Shown piece by piece: positions 1 through 12,500 of a stretch of 64,000 nucleotides of DNA. Below the pieces are notes generated by a model that did not search any database, was not told the DNA's origin, and saw only the letters and a program-made list of their open reading frames with translations. Position 1 is the first letter of the stretch; each line of letters starts with the position of its first letter. The position numbers were made by a program, and so were the translations under genes. The stretch is from Apostichopus japonicus (lineage: Eukaryota; Echinodermata; Holothuroidea; Aspidochirotida; Stichopodidae), in assembly GCF_037975245.1 (NCBI RefSeq), contig NC_092579.1, forward strand, positions 27,701,666 to 27,765,665, written 5' to 3'.

Positions 1-534
1 TTGAATAATTTCCGATGGGAGTTTGACGGACCGGTAATAAATTTTGTTTTCAGTTACTGTATCTTCGTTTTACTGGTCAAGTATTATCCACTTAGAGTTA
101 GGCAAACTGAGCAATTTTTGACAAATTTTCTGGTCAATTTTGGCAAACTCATCCGATCTGAAGCATCATGATATTTTTACATTCAAAGTTTGCGGAAAAC
201 TACAAAGTATCAATGCACTTATTGGCATTCTTGATTTGCCCATAATACAGGGTACCATTGATAACACAGAGTACCATGGTAACATAGGGTACCATTCATA
301 ACACAGGGTACCATTCATAACACACAGTACCATGGATAACACAGGGTACCGCTGGTAACACAGGGTACCGCTGGTAACACAGGGTACCGCTGGTAACACA
401 GGGTACCGCTGGTAACACTATATAGATGTTCAGAAATTCTGCCAAGCTTAACACTTTTTACTGTGTAATATTTTCGTCAATTTTAACGATGAAACCGTCA
501 ACATTTTCTTCCTCTCTTTATATCCTCTCTCTAG
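1..534 (+). other. Intron of the LLGL gene (5' part outside window)
   Basis: There is no coding signal here. The stretch ends in a pyrimidine-rich tract and an AG at 533-534, which is the acceptor of the first LLGL exon in the window. It holds the 19-bp minisatellite listed separately. The upstream LLGL exons (first WD40 repeats, roughly 290 residues by comparison with vertebrate LLGL) must lie before position 1. Confidence 0.8.
249..418. repeat. 19-bp minisatellite with KpnI-type core
   Basis: About nine head-to-tail units of a 19-bp motif, GGTACCGCTGGTAACACAG in the last four copies. The first five copies differ (ATTGATAAC, ATTCATAAC or ATGGATAAC forms), while the last four are identical, which suggests recent expansion at the 3' side. 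It lies in an LLGL intron. Confidence 0.92.
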
Positions 535-3500
535 GAGCACTATCATGATCTTCTCCGGGGCAATGCCTAGAGCCAGTTTTGGAGATCACAATGTTGTGAA
601 TATATTCGAAGAAGAGGCCAAACATGTCGCCTTCGATTTCACCTCCAAAGTCATCGACTTCTTTGTCATGACTGGCGGAGAACCAGGAGACGGTAAATCC
701 TTTGCCCTTTAATCGCTTTGAAGTAATCTGAGTAGAGAGAGGAAGGGGAGGGGAGGAGAGGGTTGGATGGATGGATTGGGGGGGTGGTCCATAAAGAAGT
801 TGAAAAGAATAAATAAATGTACATTCTGTTGTTCAAAGACTGTAAAGACTATTTGTAATGTAAGACTTGGTTGAGTAACAGATGGACCTGGAAAGAGTAT
901 TTGTGCGTGGGGGGGGGGGGGGGAAGGAGAGGAGGAGAGGGTTGGATGGATTGGGGTGGAGTGGTCTGTGAAGTAGTTGAAAAGATTAAATAAATAAACA
1001 GTCTGTTGTTCAAAGATTGTAAAGACTATTTGTAAGATTTGGTCGAGTAACAGGTTAAACCAAAAGAGTATTTGGTAGTAGCGCGGTGGGGTAGGGGCTG
1101 GGGGAGGCAGCAAAGCTGAGATGTGAACGGCTGATGTTCACCATCTGATCTAGCCTCGAATGAATTTTCTGTCTTCCTTTTTTTGGTTATTCACAAATGC
1201 TAGGAATGTATTTATTTCATCTTTGTTAAGAGGATGCATTAATGGAATGAAATCCACATTAAACAGATAGCCAAGTCCAAGTGTGCAAACCATGTTAAAC
1301 TGCAGTCGGAAGAATTGCCCAAAATGTGCCTAAATGGCACACATTCTGAGATGATGATTTGCATAACATTTGTGTTTCCTTGACTTTTCTTCACACAGAA
1401 TATGATAATCCCCATACTGTTGCAGTCCTGTGTGAAGAAGAAATTGTGTTCATTGATTTGCTTTCGGAAGGGTGAGTGCAGGCCACAACATGGTTTACTT
1501 CATGTTTAAGTGTTGCACATCTTGACATATTTTGGGGGTCAAGTGAAATGTACCTAATGCCAACCAAAACACATTTTGTCTTTTGTGTAGCTTGAGGGAT
1601 ATATATGAAGTGATCTACAGTGTTTCTGTGTTGAAGAAATATATTTTGGTCTCTATATTCTATTTTATGTCAAAGTTTCCTTTGATGCATCTACTGATAA
1701 TTATATTTTTTTCTATTAAGCAAGCCATAAAAAACAAATTAGTCAATCAAACAATGATAAATTAACATATGGTAAACACCAGATATTTCATGGCAGTCAG
1801 ACTTCTGACTAGCATTCTCTTGTCAAATATTGTTTTCCTGAAATCATGTTGCTGCGGACGGAGGATGCGATAAAGTCTTTGACCTTCTGAGTGATACTCC
1901 TCGTTCATCTCTCTTTCTGTCTCCGTCTCTCTCTCTCTGCAGTTGGCCCTACTACTCTCTGCCGTACCTGTCCTCTCTCCATGCATCGTCCATCACCTCT
2001 TCCTCCCAAGTATCCAACGTTCCTTCAGATATTTACGAGAAGATCGTCTCCGCGGGAGAACATCAGATGATGGGAACTGTTTCGAAGAGGGTAAGCAGGT
2101 TGACCCTTTGACCTTCCAAAGGAAGGCTCTGTTGGAGTCGTATGTGCTGTCTTGAGATTATGTATAGCCTTCATTGTTTCCCTTTTGCAAGAATGTGATT
2201 TAGGTTGGGCTGGTGGACCAAGAAGGGTTTTGGTGTCGTAAACCATTACTAGACGAATCATGTTTTGTTTCTGTTACGTTACATTTTCACCTTTTTGAAT
2301 TCCTCTTTATAATGCTCTCCATGATTGGAGTTAACAGCATTATCTGTAAGCCTTTGTTAGGACATGGCAGTTACCATAATGGGTCGTTTCAACATTTTGA
2401 TCTCTGTACCAAAGACGTCAAGTCTACCATTGGGGTAACAAAATGTAGCCTCTTCTGAAATTGTGGAATGATATACCTAAATTAATAGTGCCAGCCATTC
2501 AAAGTCAAAGTTAAATTTTGAAGACAAGCTGTAGAGGTTCTTTCTCATTTCCTACATTTTTCATAGCTTTTGCTGTCCCTGTATTCATACTATTTAAGCT
2601 AATTGTGTGATATTTTTCCATTTTTGCGCTTATGGCTTTCAATTGTTTTAAAAAATAAAAAAAACAATTATATTTAGTTAATTTCTTATTAATAGTTGTG
2701 TTTGTACATCACCTATTATTACTGACATGTGCAAGTAGTGCATTTGTAATAATTTCTAATAATAATAAAAGCAATGATAATAATAATAATCTCTTTCTTA
2801 GGAATGGCCCTTGGATGGTGGCCAGAATCTGGCAGATTCTCCCGTCAGCAGAGACATCCTCTTAACTGGTCACGAGGACGGATCCGTGAAGTTCTGGGAT
2901 AGCTCGACAACGTCCTTAAAATTCCTGTACAAGCTCTCGACAGGGAATATACTGCAGACGGAAATGGATGGGAATGAAGGCAATGAAGAGGAGGAAGAGT
3001 GGCCGCCTTTCAGGAAGGTAAATCAAAGACTAAAAAAAAGGAGAAAAGATTTAGGAGAAAAGATTGATATATGTCTGATTGTCTGGTATTGAGTAGCAAA
3101 ATTGTTATGTGAAAATTACCCAAAAAATTGTTAGACACAGTTGCAAAGGTGTATGGTAGTTTCTGTGGCAGTGGACCATGGTAATACATTCATTTACAAT
3201 GAAGGTTAACTCGTAGACCGAACAATATGTTAGCAAGACATAAGACATCACACTATGTTCTGACTGTTAAAAAATATAGTGGAAAGATCAAAAGGGAAAC
3301 TGACAGTTGTACATTCTGGATGTAAGAGTCTCGCTGAAAATAGCATCAGGATGAAAGTGATTTCATGTGACACAGGGCACAGTTTGTTGTAGGGCACAAA
3401 TTGTTGTAGACTTGAGTTAAGGACTTTTGGTTGGGAAGTAGTTGGGGGGGTGGTGGGGTGTAGGAAATGTTTGGATTCTTGCATGTGAGTACCTACAAAT

Positions 3501-6500
3501 TAGGTTCTCCAAGTGTCCAACCTCAATGAGCCAAATTTTCTGATTCTGTGGATAGTTTTGGCACTTTTGTGGATATTTAGTGATACCTGAGGCACTTTAG
3601 GTGTTTTGCACTAACATTGTAAAACTTCAGAGGATGTCCACCCCGAATATTCATTTGAAAATATGATGCCTGCTTTACTTTCATCTCAATACTCAATATA
3701 TCCCTGTCAATCCAATCGTCTCTTTTAGGCCGGTTTATTTGACCCATTCAGCGATGACCCGCGGCTAGGTATCACTCAAATCGTGATGTGCCCGCTGACC
3801 GGTAAGCTTCTCCTCGGAGGCTCCGCTGGCCAGGTCATGTACTTCCAGCTAGAAGAGAAGGAAATGGTTCGGAGAGTTGACGTAAGTTCACCATCTTCTT
3901 CAGGGACTAAGAACGAATAGATCAGTGGATCGAATAGACTAATTGTACTGATCGAATGTACTGATTATTGATTATTAAAAAAGTTATATATTGAAATGCT
4001 TTCTTTATCATGAAAGATGCAATAATGTCACATATACTAAGGTGAAAAATGAGGGAGATTAAATAATTGATTGATTGCTCAATTGATTGACTATATTGAT
4101 TATGTAAACTATACGTGATCCATTGATTTGCGATTCAAAATACTTTATCAAAGCATCTGAACTGGTCGATCGAGTTGGTAGGACCGATTTCATCACATGA
4201 CTCATATCATCTAGCTATCAATGATATGTCAAAACTGTCATAAATTTGTTTGCAAAAACGTGTTGTCCTTTGGTTTAAAGTTGGCTTTCTTGTTTTCAAT
4301 GTTTCTATGGCCTTATAATTGCAATGTGATCGTAACTACGTCGGTACCTACCGAACTAGGTCATCATAGATGTCATGACACAGACCAAATTAGACTGGTC
4401 AGTTTAGTAGACCTGTAGAGACTGATTGCAGCATATGAATAATCTGTTGTTGAATTCATGTTTCTTTATCAAGCTAACCAGGGAGAATGGTAAACAAAGA
4501 AAATTGGTTTTAGAGCTGTGTCTTTTAGTTTTCATGTTTTCCTTTGGCCGGAAATGAGGGGTGGGGTGGGGGGGGTTGGGAAGCAATAAAAGTGTAATTG
4601 CACATATGGCTTACTTATTGTTTAATAAGTTTATGGAGGTGAAAGTTCTTTCATCTGTAACTTTGATACCTCTAGGCCTTCAACTGCCGTATAGTCGGAG
4701 AGGTGGACGGGTTCATCTGGAAGGGTCACGGCCCCCTAGAGACCAAGCAGGAACCTGTGAGGCAGGATCCAGGGTTTCATTGTGAGTGCGTGGCCCAGGC
4801 CTGGCCACCAGCCGGTATCACATCTATGGCATTCCAGTCGCTGTGGGAGGTAGGAGCGTTCGGAACCAGCCACGGCTTTGCGGTGTTTGACAGCATGCAG
4901 CATAAACCCATCTTCTCCCAGTGCACCCTGAACCCAAACGACCTATCAGCGACAGGAGAAGCCATACAGAGGAAGAAGTCGCTGAAGAAGTCACTCAGAG
5001 CCTCGATTAGGAGACTGAGGAAAGGTCGGCAGAAGGGCGAGCAGGCCCGGAGACCTCCAGAAGGGGTAAGAGATGGTGAAAGTAACTTAGGTCTTGCTCT
5101 GTGTGATGACCAGTGGAAACATTCGGACACGTACACATGGTAGTGTCTGTCTGTGTGTGAAATCCAAGGAAGGCATGTTTACGTACATAATAGCTACTTG
5201 ATTTCTGGATTTCCTAGAGGGGAGTAATAGAACCGTATTGTTTTTGGTGCAGCTCAAAGGTCATCAGGTTAAAATGGTATGAAGGTGTAACAAAGTATGT
5301 TTGTAGGCTTGGTTTTGTGATGTGTTGTAGCAGTTAAACTTAACCTCTATTGGTGGAGGTCAAAAGAGGTCAAAACCTGAAAAGCTATAGGTTTGTACTA
5401 AGTTTACTTAGATTTCTCAATGCTTTGCTATGTAATGGTCTATTATGCTATGTTTCACTGTGTGTGAGTGCCTTACTCACTCATTGATAAACTCTTCTAT
5501 GTCAACAGCCCTTTGTACACAAAAATAATCAAACCCTTGCGGTTGGGTCACGTAAACATAGTTAGTTATAATGATTGTTGTCTTGAAGGTGCAATAAAAG
5601 AATAAAAATCTAATATCTTACCTTTATCTTGAAAGTATAAGGTAACAGTCATTGGATTGTGGAATATCTGGAAAATATTAACAATGATCCGATTTTAATA
5701 CGTTCCTTGTTTCGTTAAATAGTGTCAGAGTGGTCAAAAGAGGTAAGAAACCAACCCCCCCCCCCCCCAAAAAAAAGAAAAAAAAACATGCTCATGACCT
5801 CATTGTGTTTGGGTAAGGGTGGTGAGGGCAGAAGGAGGGTTGCAAAAGTAAAAACCCGCTTTATTATCTTATCCTTGTCTTTTCTACAATTTTTATTTCA
5901 GGGTGACGTTCCTCCTGCTGAGAGGAGAGTAGAGGCCCGTAGCTCCTCTGAGAACATGATCAGTCTGGTGAGGTCCATCTATTTTGCAAACAGCTTTATA
6001 CGTGATGGTAAGTTTGTCGGTCTTCTAGAGGTCTTGAGAACAGAAAGAGAAGATATACATAAATATATAAATATATAGCAGAACAGTGGTGTTAGCTCTT
6101 TTAAATTAGTTTGGTTTTATTACCTTAATGATACAGTTACAGAAATACAAATGGGTCTTAATATTTTTTTAACGCTCTTGCCTGTCTTCTCAATGTCTTC
6201 TTCCTCCATTCAAATAAAATTAACTGAATAACAGAAAATAACTGGTACTTTGCCGCAATGTGACTATACTGGATAAAGGGATGGATGCCTTTCCTGATGA
6301 AAGAAGAAGGGGATGGGGGGGCGGTGTGGGGGTGGGTAAGGGAGCAGGAATAAAGGGGAAAAAATTGCATCTACTTGCTTTTGAAATGTACAGATAACAA
6401 ATTCAAGTTCAGGGTACATCATAAGGAAAGATTCTATGGTCTTTATAACTTCATGTACATTACATGTACATGCAATGTTCCTTTTGTTTATCACACCATC

Positions 6501-9500
6501 TTTGCCGTTGTCCTTTCACTTTGCAGCTAATGCCCCCGCACCGTCACTGTGGGTCGGCACCAACGCTGGTATCATCTATGTATTCACGCTAAACATCCCC
6601 GTAGGGGAGAATCGTGTCATGGGGAATGTGATGGCTGAAATAGGTGAGGTGCCCTCTTTATACTTTTCTCCCTCTCGGCATTTAAAAAAAAAGCTGTTTG
6701 ATTAGACTTGCATGAAACCTTTGGATACTTTCCCACGGAACAACATAAGGACTCGGTTTCTATTCTGCCTTATCAAAGGGCAATACTAAATATTTCCCTT
6801 AGTGATCTCTACTACTTGAGAAAAGTGAAGCCTGGTTCTACTTGATTTCGTTTCAAGAGTGAGCTTCGTTCTGCATTTGCATGAACAAATTTTTATCAAC
6901 CTCAAGATTATTCTTTTTCTTCTGTTACTCTTTATGTACCCTTATCATACCCCTAATACATGCATGGGCTCTAGGTTAACCAATACCGTCTCTTTACTCA
7001 CACAGCTAAGGAGGTCAAACTAAAACATGGTGCCCCCGTTGTGTCTCTGGTAGTGGTTGATGGTGACTGTAACCCTATCCCAGATCCCATTGAGATCAAA
7101 CACCAGAGAGCCAAGCCACCCACTACAACTGGCCATCAGCTTATTGTTTGCTCTGAAGAACAGTTCAAGGTCAGTCTATACTTCTTTGCAAAGAAGTTGT
7201 TATTCCCATTTTAAAGAAAACAAGTCAAATTCATAACAAATGATAGTGTTAGTGGTATCATACATGGACATAGCATATCAAATGATAGTTCTAGTGGTAT
7301 CACACATGGACATAGCATATCAAATGATAGTGTCAGTGGTATCATAGATGGACATAGCATATCAAATGATAGTGTCAGTGGTATCATTCATGGACATAGC
7401 ATATCAAATGATAGTGTCAGTGGTATTGTACATGGACATAGCATATCAAATGATAGTGTCAGTGGTATCATCGATGGACATAGCATATCAAATGATAGTG
7501 TCAGTGGTATTGTACATGGACATAGCATATCAAATGATAGTGTCAGTGGTATCATCGATGGACATAGCATATCAAATGATAGTGTCAGTGGTATTATACA
7601 TGGACATAGCATATCAAATGATAGTGTCAGTGGTATCATACATGGACATAGCATATCAAATGATAATGTTAGTGGTAGCATACATGGACATAGCCTTCTA
7701 AGAAACTTAAGTGGGAGGCTGGAAGCATCATTTAACAACCTGTTGGTACTTGTTATAAAAAAACATAATAAATATTTCAGGAACTGGGGTGGTAGAGGAA
7801 GAGGAGCCACACCCAGCCAACTTTATTACACTGATTTCACTCTGCAGAATTGGCCGTTGCCACTCTATCCTGATTCCCCTCTCCTTTGTACTAGCATTCA
7901 GTAACCTAAGTTTTTTTAATCACTGTTAATTTTGAGGTAATAAACTTCTTGATAAATCTCTCAACTTAACATGTCATATTGATAGGCTTTCTCCATGCCA
8001 AACTTGAAACCTCTGAGGAAGGTCAAACTGACCGCTCACGATGGGTCCAAAGTCCGGAAGGTGTCCTTTGTCAACTTCAAAAACAAATCAGGTAAGAACA
8101 AGCTTTTCTTGAGATAGTACTAGAGGCATTGCGGATGTATATCGGCAGGCACGCTGGTAGGCTCATAGGTGTTGACACGATGTTAGAACTAACTAGAGGC
8201 ATTGCGGATATATATCCGCAGGCACGCTGGTAGACTCATAGGTTACAGACACGATTAGCTGCTGTGTATTGTGTGCAATTGAGTACATGCATGTCTGACA
8301 GATAAGAATTGTAGGAATTAAACCTTGTAGAGATGGACCAGGGGATAGTTAATCCTTGTAGAGATGGACCAGGGGATAGTTCATCCTTGTAGAGATGGAC
8401 CAGGGGATAGCTAATCCTTGAAGAGATGGACTAGGGGATAGTTAATCCTTGTAGAGCTGGACCAGGGGATAGTTAATCCTTGTAGAGATGGACCAGGGGA
8501 CAGTTAATCCTTGTAGAGATGGACCAGGGGATAGTTAATCCTTGCAGAGATGGACCAGGGGATAGTTAATCCTTGTAGAGATGGACCAGGGGATAGTTAA
8601 TCCTTGTAGAGCTGGACCAGGGGATAGTTAATCCTTGTAGAGATGGACCAGGGGACAGTTAATCCTTGTAGAGATGGACCAGGGGATAGTTAATCCTTTT
8701 AGAGATGGACCATGGGATAGTTCATCCTTGTAGAGATGGACCAGGGGATAGCTAATCCTTGAAGAGATGGACTAGGGGATAGTTAATCCTTGTAGAGCTG
8801 GACCAGGGGATAGCTAATCCTTGAAGAGATGGACTAGGGGATAGTTAATCCTTGTAGAGCTGGACCAGGGGATAGTTAATCCTTGTAGAGATGGACCAGG
8901 GGATAGTTAATCCTTGTAGAGATGGACCAGGGGATAGTTAATCCTTGTAGAGATGGACCAGGGGATAGTTAATCCTTGCAGAGATGGACCAGGGAATAGT
9001 TAATCCTTGTAGAGATGGACCAGGGTATAGGGGAGGACTGCCCTGGGGTCTGTAGGTACAGTTAGGGGAGAGGTGTAGGGGGGAGGGGGGAGGAGTAAGT
9101 TACAAAGAAGTATTTGTTTTGGTTTGGGTTTTCATGCTTCTAACAGTAAAATCTACAGAATGTTTGCTTTTTCAGCTTAGGTAGATTATAGAATGAATAG
9201 AAGGGAAATTTGTAAATTGCTGACTTTGTTGTTTATTTTTGGTTTACAGGGAGCTATGCCGAGACTGCCATCCTCTGTTGTACTAATCTTGGAGACGTCT
9301 CCATCTTTGGCATCGAGCAACTGAAGAAGGATTACACGTACGATCTTCTCAGTCAGGCCAACGTCGCAGGCATCATGTCACTCATTTTCACATCCAGAGG
9401 GGAAGGATTTTACCTGCTCTCACCGTCAGAGTTGTCAAGGTAACGCACACAGTTTTGTGAATTTGGGTTCTGATGGTCTTCCAAAGGCACATGTAGTTCT

Positions 9501-12500
9501 GTTTCAAGATATACAAGTTATCAGGTGGGCTATCCATGTGACTAATGTGTCATTGCGTTTAAGTGACAGTCGGAGGTTAAAATCTAAGGTTTCTCCTCTT
9601 GTGTTTTTACCTCCCGGTAAAAGCAAATGGAGTTAGCCACTGTAAAAAAACAAGACCCGATTATTGGGTATGGTTAAACCTGTTAAGTACTTACATATAC
9701 CACCCCAAACAAAGTACCGAATGTGTAGCAAACAACATTTATATAGTGAAGTGATGTCATCTTTAGTCAAGTCATGTTTTAGTTAATCCTTTTGGATTAA
9801 TCCTTTAGTTAATCCTTTTGGTGCATGAAGCAATGTAAAATATCCCAGATGGATTGTTAACAATTGATATTCAACTACTTAATTATGAAATGGTTTTGTG
9901 TCAATTTTACTCTTGTTTTGACCAATACTTATGTTTTATATTTTTATATGATATTTCTAACAGGTTTTCGGTGTCAACGAGGCACATCACAGAACCACAA
10001 TGCACAGTTACGGTCTCTGAGAGAGGTGACCCACGCACTGCTGACGTAATTCAACATCATGGTAGGGCAAACCCCTTCGTCGCTTTTCTAATCTACTTGA
10101 TTTCAAGCTATCTAGATAGCTTTCAAGCTTTGTCCATACTAGACCAGTCGCTGTTTGTAATATCAGTATGTTGGTACAGAATTCAAGGTTTCTAGATGGG
10201 TTTTCAAGCTATATCCACATTAAAACATGATGACAGCCAGCTTCACGTGGCTACCGTACAATGTTGCAACTCGTTAATCTTAAAAGTAAGGCCCTTAATC
10301 CCCGGTCACCTGGTCCCTTCGGCCTAGCTTGTACTTTGACACTGTGTCTTACCCTAAGTGACCATCACCGATAAAATTAGCCTCGGTATGATTTTGGAAT
10401 TGGACAGTGTTCGAAGAGACGCTGGAGTGATTTGCATCAGATGCGACTAGTGACTTTCATCGCATGTGGATGTATTTGTCGGCAGATATTGTGATCATTA
10501 ATTTCAGTTCAGTATTAAAGTAACATGCTGGAAAAGGGGGGTTTATTGCACAATGCCACTCAGAACTGTTCACGTATTGAAAATGATCGACGGCATGTTT
10601 TTACTGTAGTTATGGGAAGTCGGTGCATAGGGAGTAGATGTAGGGAGTAAGTTAAGTATATAGGCACACTGTTACATTAATGCAAATATGTATAGCAGTT
10701 TCTTTGGGGGAACTTGAGTATTTTCAGTATTTTTATGATAAGCAAAAATGCATGAACAAAACAAAGATTGTTTATATGATGTTTACCCTGACATGGCGTA
10801 TATTCATGTTCACACAGGTAGTAGTGTACATGTGGTTGGTACATTGTGCGTTTATTTCTCTTTTGTTGTTTAGTGAACCAGCCGACAGCCAATGGGGATG
10901 CAGGAGGTGAAGAAGAGCAAACTGTAGAAGGTAGGCTATTACTTTAACCAACCCCCTCCCCCTCCAATCCCTTCTATTGTAATAATAAAAACAAAGGAGG
11001 AATAAAAGTTAAACAAAGGAGGAAGAGATAAATGAAACAGAAAAAGCCTGTTGTTTTGAAATATTTTATAAATAGTGTGATCCATGAGTTAGTCATATAG
11101 TGTTCTTAATGAATCGTAAAAACATATAATCCAAATTTTCAGGTCATATTCTTATTCAGGATTGTCTTTAAAACAGATAGACATATCTTTCCTCATCAGT
11201 AATCAAATTTTTCCTTGAATTAACTGCAATAACTGGTAACCTAAGGGTTTGGGTCAATGTCATGACGAATAAATGGTTGGAGTGCTCCTTTAATGATAGA
11301 TGTAGGTTTTTTGTTGTTTTAAAAAAAAAATTCTCATCTCTCTTGCATAAGATGTTACATTAGCTCCTGTTTTAGTAACATGGCACTCGGGGATGATATT
11401 CAACTCCTCCTTGGTAACTTAATAATGGAATGGAAAATATGTTTGTTGACAACCACAAAATTCTTGTGCTTTCCTTTTGATTTTTTGTGTTGCTTCTTAG
11501 TAATGGAAGTCAGTATTCTGTAGTAAAGGTTTAGCCAGCTAAACTAGCTAGAACTACAAGTCAAATTTGTTGTTAAAATTGTCATAAAGCACGGCATGAT
11601 CTCAGCATCTTTTTTCAAAGCACAAAATGCAAACTTTGTCTTTTGTTTTGCTTAACTTTTCTTAAAAATGCACGATTTTGAGTCCATTTGTTTCACTTAC
11701 GACCGTTTTTTCACCCCAAATTTTTTAGTAAATGAGCCGTGAATGAATAATTCTTGTTTTTCCCCCTCCTTTTTGGTGAAACTTTGTTTAATTTTCTAGG
11801 AAATTACCCACTTTCATTTCTTATTTCATAAGTCAAAGTAGTTTCTTGGGTGAAACTCTGGAATTGATTCAGTGTTACTGCATGTGGTTGTGATATGGAT
11901 CAAATTAAATACCAAAAAAAAAAAGGTTGTTGAACGGTGGGGTGTAAATTTAGATTTCATCGATTTGGGAATTACCCAAAACTCGTTTCATTGGTAGTTT
12001 TTAATGAAGTAAAATAATATTCATTGAAGTTTGAGTTGATTAACCATTGTCAATTGATATTAAGTGAAGGAATAGGATGTATTATTTTACCCTCCACAAT
12101 GATAATTTAAAGATTGTTTGTAGATAATTATTATATATAATTATTATTTTATGCACACAGTGTCATATCACAAGTCCTGCATATAATATGACAGCAGTAA
12201 AAGTAGTGCAAATTTGCTCAAATTGCTTTGCTCTAGTAATTTCTGTTTCAAATTATGCAAAGCAAGGGTTATGTTTAATAAAAACCAAGCAATGCGCAAT
12301 TTAGTTTTAGGATGGCATAACTGAGTGGGGGGGGGGAAATGTGTTTGTTTGTCCGTGTCTTGGGCGTGGTTGGGGATATTGATTTTATTTCATATCAGCC
12401 CTGGTAATAATATGCAAATCAGGTTAGGCTAGGTTCATCTGTTCCATTAGCATAGTCGGGTTTTAGTCATTGATAATTGCTTATAAAAGTAACGGAATTT

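Noticed and set aside
4777-5136. 119-aa minus-strand frame opposite the LLGL aPKC-linker exon
   Set aside because: It is a shadow of the strongly supported + strand exon 4676-5065.
7348-7810. 117-aa (+) and 140-aa (-) open frames with repeated MDIAYQMIVSVV or LTLSFDMLCP strings
   Set aside because: They come from the 42-bp minisatellite in an LLGL intron; there is no unique coding sequence or splice context.
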